Part shown: in pieces, positions 30,173-35,434 of the stretch | How the letters are laid out: each line of letters starts with the position of its first letter | Position numbering within the stretch: position 1 is the first letter of the stretch | Assembly (NCBI GenBank): GCA_030018265.1 | Contig: JASEFX010000020.1 | Coordinates: 1 to 35,434, forward strand | Length of the DNA stretch: 35,434 bases | Reading direction: 5' to 3' | From: Candidatus Saccharicenans sp. | GTDB lineage: Bacteria; Acidobacteriota; Aminicenantia; Aminicenantales; Saccharicenantaceae | Notes under the pieces: generated by a model | Database searches by the model: none | What the model was told of the DNA's origin: nothing | The model's input: only the letters and a program-made list of their open reading frames with translations | Made by a program: the position numbers and the translations under genes

Positions 30173-32369
30173 CGGACCTGGCCTTTTTATTTTTGTTTTT
30201 TTCTGATTCTTCTTTTTCCATTTTACCCGATTTATCAGAAAGAAGCGATCGGCCATCCATGTAGGACGGAACCGGCACCCCGAACAGTTCGAGCACGGTT
30301 GGAGCCAGGTCGGCAATCCGGGGGCTGCTGGCGGCGAGTTTCAGGTTGCTGAAAAGAACACCGGGGACAAGCTCCGGGTCCAGGCAATGGTCTCCCGACC
30401 AGGCTTTCCGGTTGTCCTCGATAACCACCCGGTTGACCCGGCCTGTAGCCGAATCCCAGGAAGCCCGATAACCTTCATTGTAGGCGACTATCAGATCCGG
30501 TGCGTTATCCCTGTAGGGTCCGTGGTATATTTTTTCGGCGTCTATCACCCGGTTGATCGCCACGGTTCCTTTTTCCGTATCTTTCAACCCGGAGAGTTTT
30601 TCCATCAATTCCTGTTTTAGCTTCCGGCTTTCTTCCCCGGGTTCAACAATTCCCTGAGCTTCTCGTCCTCTGAGGTTAAGGTAGATACCGGCCAGTCCTA
30701 GCGCGTAAGCTTTCGTCCGGCTCCAGTCGACCTGTTTGAACCATTCCTCGCTTTCGCTCGCGCCCTCTTTCAGCTGAAGATAGCCGTTCAGATAAAGCCA
30801 GGAGTTGAGGTTGACGCCGCGGCGGAATGATTTGAAACCGTGGTCGGACATTATAATAAGGCAGTCATGCTCTCCCAGTTGTTCCAGGACTCTTCCCACC
30901 AGAGAGTCCATCCGGCGGTACAGGTCTTCTATAACTCGATCTCCATCTCCTGACCTGGATGGGGCCGGACAGGCGGGATGAGCGCGGTCGAGATAGCGCC
31001 AGAACATATGCTGAATGCTGTCGGTGGTTTCAAAAACGCAGACCACCACACCGCGTGTGGTTTTCCTCAACCCGTTGAAGAAAATTTTTTCCCAGTCCTG
31101 ATGGAAGGAATAAGCGAGGTCCAGGAAGGCTTTCTCCGGCAGGACACCTTCGTTCAGCGCCCAGGTGTCGTTGGCTTCTCCCAGGGTGACGTAGCTTCCG
31201 AACAGTTTTGCCAGATAGGGAGCGTATATGAAAGGATGCGAGATCGGGAGCGCCGGCTTTTCCGGGTCTAGGTTGAGCGGTGTGAGATAAAGCTCAAAGT
31301 GAGGCTTCAGGCTCAGAAGGTAAAACCGGGCGATCCCTCTTATTCTGAATCCCGGACCGGCTTTGAAGGTCAGCTTTATCCAGGGGGAGAATTCTCCCTT
31401 TTTGAGAAGGAAGCGTGTGTCTGAAACCTCCACCTCGGCTGTCTCGCTCTCAGGATGAAGGCGGATGGTCATCGGCAGGCGGATTTCCTCCGGATTTTTA
31501 AGCAGCGTGTTTTCCGGGCCGCCGATGAAGGTTCTGACGGTTTTACCTTCAAGCTTTACCAGCCGGGTTTCTCCTCCTTCTTTTTTGTTCAATCTCTCAG
31601 GATTGGTGGTGTAAAAAAAGAAGGTTCCCTGGCTTCCCTTGAGGTCGGGAAGACACATTCCGCTCAGGAGGTGTCCGTTGAATTTTTCCGGGGGAAAGGT
31701 GATGGGCACCCGGAGAACCGTGGAGAAAATACCCTGCTGGCCGAGTATTTTCCAGAAAGGCTGGCTTTTCCGCTGAAGCTTTATCTCCGGTTTGCTGAGC
31801 GGTATACGGTATTTTCCCAGAGTGAAATAGCGTCGCGGCGGTCCGATCCTGGCTGAGGACAGGTCGGGCAGATAATTTTTCGGGTTGCGGCTTAAGAAAT
31901 CAAAAATGTTGTGCTTTGACGGCTCGCAGCCGGTCATAAAAGAAGACCAGGCGACGGGGGAGATTGCCGGAGTGGTTGTCCGCAGGCGGGAATAGGTGCC
32001 TTCTTTCTTTAACCTGAGGAAATTCGGCAATTTGCCGTCTGCCATGTATTTTTCCACCAGCGTCGGGTCCAGCCCATCAAAACCGAGAATGACCACCCGC
32101 TCCACCCGGCTTTTGCGGTAAGCCTTCTGACCTTTAAGCAATCTTATGAGCAGCCGGAAGGGCCAGGTGAGGAAAGAGAAAAATGCCAGGAAAAAAGTCA
32201 GGAAAAAAACCAGAAACGATGAAAGGAAGGCAAAGCCGGCCCCCGGACCGATGTAAGCCAGAAGCGGTGTGGACAGAATAAAGAGGGAAATAAACAGCAG
32301 CGTTGAAGCTCTCAGCCTCGAAGCTGACCCGACCCTGGTTGCCTGTTTCTCCCTGCCTTCAACTTTCAT
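30153..32369 (-). CDS. Membrane-anchored alkaline-phosphatase-superfamily phosphodiesterase
   Basis: This 738-residue protein has two hydrophobic segments near the N-terminus (STLLFISLFILSTPLLAYIG, and SSFLVFFLTFFLAFFSFLTW) around a PGAGFAF motif, and then the catalytic domain. Active-site motifs are complete: ILGFDGLDP, ISPVAWSSFMTG (Ser nucleophile), TTDSIQHMFW, IIMSDHGF and WSGDH. A beta-rich insertion (about 240-400) with IRGIARFYLLSLKPHFELYL matches the next gene's product. The end is a Lys/Glu-rich tail. Its ATG overlaps the upstream stop by four bases (ATGA), and its end overlaps the next start, so the three phosphodiesterases are coupled. Likely faces the periplasm while held in the inner membrane. 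Confidence 0.88.
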   Translation of the reverse strand: MKVEGREKQATRVGSASRLRASTLLFISLFILSTPLLAYIGPGAGFAFLSSFLVFFLTFFLAFFSFLTWPFRLLIRLLKGQKAYRKSRVERVVILGFDGLDPTLVEKYMADGKLPNFLRLKKEGTYSRLRTTTPAISPVAWSSFMTGCEPSKHNIFDFLSRNPKNYLPDLSSARIGPPRRYFTLGKYRIPLSKPEIKLQRKSQPFWKILGQQGIFSTVLRVPITFPPEKFNGHLLSGMCLPDLKGSQGTFFFYTTNPERLNKKEGGETRLVKLEGKTVRTFIGGPENTLLKNPEEIRLPMTIRLHPESETAEVEVSDTRFLLKKGEFSPWIKLTFKAGPGFRIRGIARFYLLSLKPHFELYLTPLNLDPEKPALPISHPFIYAPYLAKLFGSYVTLGEANDTWALNEGVLPEKAFLDLAYSFHQDWEKIFFNGLRKTTRGVVVCVFETTDSIQHMFWRYLDRAHPACPAPSRSGDGDRVIEDLYRRMDSLVGRVLEQLGEHDCLIIMSDHGFKSFRRGVNLNSWLYLNGYLQLKEGASESEEWFKQVDWSRTKAYALGLAGIYLNLRGREAQGIVEPGEESRKLKQELMEKLSGLKDTEKGTVAINRVIDAEKIYHGPYRDNAPDLIVAYNEGYRASWDSATGRVNRVVIEDNRKAWSGDHCLDPELVPGVLFSNLKLAASSPRIADLAPTVLELFGVPVPSYMDGRSLLSDKSGKMEKEESEKNKNKKARSDVRKKK

Positions 32370-33664
32370 TTAAGTTTTTTCAGAATGATGCCGGCCAGGT
32401 TTTCTATCGCCAGGTCAGGACCGTGGTCTTCCGTGGACCAGAAAAACGCGTCATCCCAGGTGTGCATTCCCTGAAGGTAACTGCGCCCGAAAACTTCTTT
32501 CTTCCTGATCGACCCTTTCAGGTCAAAACCGGGCTCGGAGACCACTATCAGGTCCGGACCCCGGGAAGTGTAGCGGCCGCTGTATACCTCTTCAGCCATG
32601 AAAACCTGACGGACTACCCGACGACCGTTGTACTCGAGTTTTTTCAAACGTTCGGCAATTTCTTCTCTCAGTTTCTTCCGCTCGGATTTCTCCACCCGGC
32701 CTCTGGGAAATTTATTTTTCAGGTTGAGGTAGATGCGGTTGGGGTCGAGAGCAAAGGCGACAGTTTTGCTGGAAATGTCGTTCAGGCTCCTGGGTTCCGG
32801 GGTGTTGAACGAAAGGTATCCGTTCTGAGCCAGCCAGGCATTCAGGTAAACTTCCTGGACTATTCCGGTAAAACCATGGTCGGAAAGGATAAAGAAATTC
32901 TCCTCGCTCTCGTTCATTTTTTTGAAGGCATTCAGTATTTTCCCTATGATGCGGTCTATCTGCTGGTAAAAATCGAGAAAATATTGATGGAATGGATGTG
33001 AGGTGTCTTCGTAAGCGGACCAGAGAAAGTGGTGCAGACGGTCAGTGCAGGTGATAACAAATTCAAAATAATCCCAGTCCTGTTCCCAGAAATAATTCAG
33101 GGCTTTCTGATGGCTGGCCATCGTTTTGGAAATTTCCTGCCAGAGGACGGCCGGATTGTCGACCACCTTGCCGGAATCCACGTCAATCTGGTATCCCATC
33201 TGCTCGAGGGTGGAAAAGTAGCTCTGAGGAAAGACTGACCGGGAGAGGTCTACCGCTACAAACCCGGAAATCAGCACGCCGTTGACCCGTCTGGCCGGGT
33301 AGGTGGAAGGCTGGTTGATGACGATGCTCTTAAGGCCGCGTTTTCCGAGCTGATCCCAGATCGTATCTGATTTGACATCAAGAAAGTTGGGAATTCTGAG
33401 GTCATAGGTTCCCGGTTTGAAATCGGTAAACCCGAAAATCCCGTGAGTTCCGGGGTTGGCTCCGGTCATGAAATTTGTCCAGGAAACGGCCGAGATTTCC
33501 GGCAGACTGGCTTTCATCCGGTGCAGATGGCCGGCATCCAGAAGCCTGGAGACGGTGCTCATTGCCCCGGATTTAGCCAGATTCAGGAGCATCGAATGGG
33601 GGACACCGTCGAGTCCGACAACACAAACCTTTCTGCGGGGTCTGGACTTTTTTATGATGGCCAT
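32366..33664 (-). CDS. Cytosolic alkaline-phosphatase-superfamily phosphodiesterase
   Basis: The shortest of the three (432 residues), without a signal or membrane segment, so probably cytoplasmic. Motifs are VCVVGLDGVPH, EISAVSWTNFMTG (Ser nucleophile), TCTDRLHHFLW, FILSDHGF and a late QGMHTW with the final metal His. The beta-rich insertion of the other two is absent. The start must lie before the first strand, VCVVGLDG; ATG at 33664 is the only reasonable choice, with TTG at 33691 less likely. There is no ribosome site, and the promoter at 33702-33675 leaves only a few bases of leader, so translation may be leaderless. It opens the eight-gene run that ends at 25364. Confidence 0.86.
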   Translation of the reverse strand: MAIIKKSRPRRKVCVVGLDGVPHSMLLNLAKSGAMSTVSRLLDAGHLHRMKASLPEISAVSWTNFMTGANPGTHGIFGFTDFKPGTYDLRIPNFLDVKSDTIWDQLGKRGLKSIVINQPSTYPARRVNGVLISGFVAVDLSRSVFPQSYFSTLEQMGYQIDVDSGKVVDNPAVLWQEISKTMASHQKALNYFWEQDWDYFEFVITCTDRLHHFLWSAYEDTSHPFHQYFLDFYQQIDRIIGKILNAFKKMNESEENFFILSDHGFTGIVQEVYLNAWLAQNGYLSFNTPEPRSLNDISSKTVAFALDPNRIYLNLKNKFPRGRVEKSERKKLREEIAERLKKLEYNGRRVVRQVFMAEEVYSGRYTSRGPDLIVVSEPGFDLKGSIRKKEVFGRSYLQGMHTWDDAFFWSTEDHGPDLAIENLAGIILKKLK

Positions 33665-33674
33665 TTGCCAGATT

Positions 33675-33702
33675 ATTATAGCACCAGGCAACCGGCTGTC
33701 AA
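33675..33702 (-). promoter_or_regulatory. Consensus promoter of the phosphodiesterase run
   Basis: On the minus strand TTGACA (33702-33697) and TATAAT (33680-33675), both perfect, are separated by 16 bases. The start of transcription should be about 33666-33669, 2-5 bases before the ATG at 33664. Confidence 0.8.
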
Positions 33703-33745
33703 TTTTGGAAAAGCAGTATGGTTTTTATTTTGCTGAAAATAAATA

Positions 33746-33766
33746 ATTTACCGGGATTCGGTAAAT
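33746..33766 (-). terminator. Terminator of the disulfide oxidoreductase gene
   Basis: ATTTACCG and CGGTAAAT form a perfect 8-bp stem with a 5-base loop that abuts the TGA stop. On the minus strand it is followed by TATTTATTTTC, a U-rich tract. It separates the oxidoreductase gene from the phosphodiesterase promoter. Confidence 0.65.
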
Positions 33767-34458
33767 CAGTTCGGCTCCACTCCGCCAGCCTTCAGTACCT
33801 GTTCCAAGAACATTTCTTCGGGGACGGCTCCTTCGAGCGACAGTGTATCGTTAAAAATGGTCTTCGGAACGCCGAACACCTCATATTTCTGAGTCAATTC
33901 TGGAAATTCGGTGGCTTCGATCATCGAGGCTTTAACCAGAGGAGACTCCAGGGCCATCTGATGGCCGAGGCGAACGGCGATCGGGCAGTAAGGGCAGGTG
34001 GGAGTAACGAACACCTGAATGTTCACTTCTTTCTGCAGTTTTTTCAGCGCCTCTTTGGTTTCCGGGCTTAATTCGGTTTCTCCCCGGCTGACATCAACGA
34101 TGGATTCCAGCAGGCTCATGAACTCATAGCCTGAGGGAATTCCAAAAAAGCGAATTCCATAATCCCGGTCGCCCATAATCACGATGGCCGGAACTTTATC
34201 GATTCCAAACTCGGCCGCCCGCTCCGGTTCCTTCTCCAGTTCGTAGACGGTTAAGTTGATTTTGTCGGTGAGAGAAGCCAGCTCTTCCAGAAGTTGTTTG
34301 GTTTCAGGACAGAAACCGCATTCTTCCCCGGCTGTCTGACCCGGGATAATCAAAGGGCTTCTTTCTTTGGTGAAATATACCAGGTTGACCGGGTTGATCA
34401 GCTCGGCCGCGAATTTTTTCCGGGTAAAATCCCTGACTTCTTCGTTAAGCAGTTGCAT
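33766..34458 (-). CDS. Protein disulfide oxidoreductase, archaeal PDO type
   Basis: This 230-residue protein has two thioredoxin folds in one chain, each with a CxxC site: CGFC at 47-50 and CPYC at 155-158 in VTPTCPYCPIAVRLGHQMA. The cis-Pro residues follow at about 90 and 198. The linker region with RFFGIPSGYEF and SIVDVSRGETEL closely resembles the well-known PDO of thermophilic archaea such as Pyrococcus. These enzymes make or shuffle disulfides in the cytosol, and are common in thermophiles. No signal peptide is seen. The ATG at 34458 follows GGAG by seven bases. It diverges from the class III aminotransferase and has its own terminator. Confidence 0.9.
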   Translation of the reverse strand: MQLLNEEVRDFTRKKFAAELINPVNLVYFTKERSPLIIPGQTAGEECGFCPETKQLLEELASLTDKINLTVYELEKEPERAAEFGIDKVPAIVIMGDRDYGIRFFGIPSGYEFMSLLESIVDVSRGETELSPETKEALKKLQKEVNIQVFVTPTCPYCPIAVRLGHQMALESPLVKASMIEATEFPELTQKYEVFGVPKTIFNDTLSLEGAVPEEMFLEQVLKAGGVEPN

Positions 34459-34485
34459 CTGCCATCTCCTTTATAAAATAAATTT

Positions 34486-34505
34486 AATTCCTATAATTCC
34501 TATAA
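34486..34505. repeat. Short direct repeat upstream of the disulfide oxidoreductase
   Basis: AATTCCTAT is repeated twice in tandem, followed by AA. On the minus strand this reads as TTATAGGAA units in the promoter region of the oxidoreductase gene. It may be a pair of regulator half-sites or chance in AT-rich DNA. Confidence 0.35.
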
Positions 34506-34579
34506 GTTTTATACAATTTTAATACGAAATCGGTCAGGAATCAATCCCCCGCAGTTTGATTGACTTTGCCTGGTGATTG

Positions 34580-34594
34580 AGCTTAAATTAAGCT
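34580..34594. promoter_or_regulatory. 15-bp palindrome in a divergent promoter region
   Basis: AGCTTAA-A-TTAAGCT is a perfect palindrome about 37 bases before the aminotransferase ATG. It overlaps a weak TTGAGC-N16-TAATAT promoter candidate (34578-34605), so it could be an operator. Confidence 0.4.
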
Positions 34595-34630
34595 TCACTT
34601 AATATTACTCTTTTATAAGCTGAATGTAAA

Positions 34631-35434
34631 ATGAAAAAGTTACTAACTTATCTGCAGCGAGAATACCAGAAAAAAACTCCCCGCAGCTCCATGCTTTTTC
34701 GCCGCGCTACCCGGATGATGGTGCGGGGCGGAAGCCATACGCTCAGGCTCTGGAAACCATATCCTTTCTATCCGACCTCGGCCGCCGGCGCCCGGGTTAC
34801 GGATATTGACAGAAACAGCTATCTGGATTACTGGCAGGGACATTACGCGAACATTCTCGGTCATAACCCCGAAGTCATCCGCCGAGCTCTGGAACCTTAC
34901 GTTTCCAGAGGGCTTCTCCACACCGGTTTTGAGTCATCCGTCCAGGTTGAACTCGCTGAGAAGTTGATCGCCAGTCTCCGCCAGCGAGGTCTGAAGATTC
35001 GCTTCACCACCTCCGGTACTCTGGCTTCGACCTACGCCGTCATGTTAGCCATGGGATATACCGGAAGAGAATATGTGCTCAAAGTGGGCGGCGGCTGGCA
35101 CGGAGCTTCTCCGTTTCTGCTGAAAGGAGTTAAATTTCATCCTGGCCAGGGATTCAGGGCGGTGGATTCAGCCGGTTTGCCTGCGGATTTCTCCCGTAAA
35201 ATACTGGTCACCAGGTTCAACGACGGTCAGCATCTGAGCGACATTTTCAAAAAATACGGCCACAGACTGGCCGCTTTCATCATCGAGCCGTTTATCGGCG
35301 TCGGCGGATTCCTTTTCTGTTCGCGCGAATATCTGGAGCTGGCCAGAAAACTCTGCCATCAGTATGGTGTGGTGTTGATTTTTGATGAAATCATCTCCGG
35401 TTTCAGGTTCTGCGCTTCCGGGCTGCAGACGATC
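34631..35434 (+). CDS. Class III aminotransferase (glutamate-1-semialdehyde aminomutase-like), truncated by window end
   Basis: The frame is open from the ATG at 34631 to the window edge, giving 268 residues. It reads as a fold-type I, class III PLP enzyme: RVTDIDRNSYLDYWQGHYA, then FTTSGTLASTYAVMLAMGYT, KVGGGWHGAS, AFIIEPFIGVGGF and VVLIFDEIISGFRF, where Asp contacts the cofactor. The Schiff-base Lys lies beyond the window. In HemL-type enzymes the phosphate-binding motif is usually SGTEA; here it is SGTLAS, so the role may not be heme synthesis. No ribosome site stands before the ATG. It diverges from the disulfide oxidoreductase. The gene is not broken, only cut by the window. Confidence 0.87.
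   Translation, partial: MKKLLTYLQREYQKKTPRSSMLFRRATRMMVRGGSHTLRLWKPYPFYPTSAAGARVTDIDRNSYLDYWQGHYANILGHNPEVIRRALEPYVSRGLLHTGFESSVQVELAEKLIASLRQRGLKIRFTTSGTLASTYAVMLAMGYTGREYVLKVGGGWHGASPFLLKGVKFHPGQGFRAVDSAGLPADFSRKILVTRFNDGQHLSDIFKKYGHRLAAFIIEPFIGVGGFLFCSREYLELARKLCHQYGVVLIFDEIISGFRFCASGLQTI

Noticed and set aside
34486-34505. CRISPR-like repeats
   Set aside because: Only two 9-base units directly joined, with no spacers and no cas genes.

Overview
The window reads as chromosomal DNA of a heterotrophic, Gram-negative-type bacterium. It encodes an OmpH/Skp periplasmic chaperone, type II secretion/type IV pilus-like pseudopilins, Tat-exported enzymes, a lipoprotein and many exported peptidases. 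The gene set includes an archaeal/eukaryotic-type prolyl-tRNA synthetase, an archaeal-type protein disulfide oxidoreductase, two secreted S9 peptidases, a D-aminoacylase and several alkaline-phosphatase-superfamily proteins. This suggests an Acidobacteriota-like lineage, possibly Candidatus Aminicenantes. That placement is inference from gene content, not from a marker tree. No rRNA, tRNA, CRISPR array, insertion sequence or phage gene was seen. No stretch longer than 300 bases lacks a gene; the longest is about 290 bases (20583-20873).

Layout. 1-2059 (minus): three small PilZ-like proteins and one LuxR-type regulator whose receiver has lost its phosphorylation residues. 2210-4953 (plus): proS behind a clear promoter, then pcm and an exported DUF192 protein. 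4978-9307 (minus): a 56-aa small gene, then rpsO-pnp followed by three pseudopilin genes in the same direction. 9558-12212 (plus): a Tat-exported D-aminoacylase-like amidohydrolase and an M23 metallopeptidase. 12338-14383 (minus): secreted S9 peptidase. 14548-18038 (plus): four coupled genes, ATPase-permease-ATPase-permease, of ABC-2 type. 18066-19091 (minus): a lipoprotein diverging from an M24 peptidase (plus), followed by a second large secreted S9 peptidase, a nitroreductase and a membrane metallophosphoesterase. 25364-33702 (minus): a compact run of eight genes with three alkaline-phosphatase-superfamily phosphodiesterases, a small ribbon-helix-helix-like protein, an Oxa1/EMC3-like membrane protein, a PLP aminotransferase and an OmpH-like chaperone. 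33766-34458 (minus): disulfide oxidoreductase, with its own terminator. 34631-end (plus): a truncated class III aminotransferase.

How they work together. The peptidases (two S9, M24, D-aminoacylase, M23) fit a protein- and peptide-scavenging lifestyle. The most unusual block is 27084-33702. Three related phosphodiesterases appear to be placed in different compartments (cytoplasm, membrane-anchored, Tat-exported) and are followed by a small RHH-like protein and an Oxa1-superfamily-like membrane protein with an inserted beta-rich domain. The run starts at a consensus promoter placed so close to the first ATG that its mRNA may be leaderless. This block is the best candidate here for an undescribed system. 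Function statements about it are inference.
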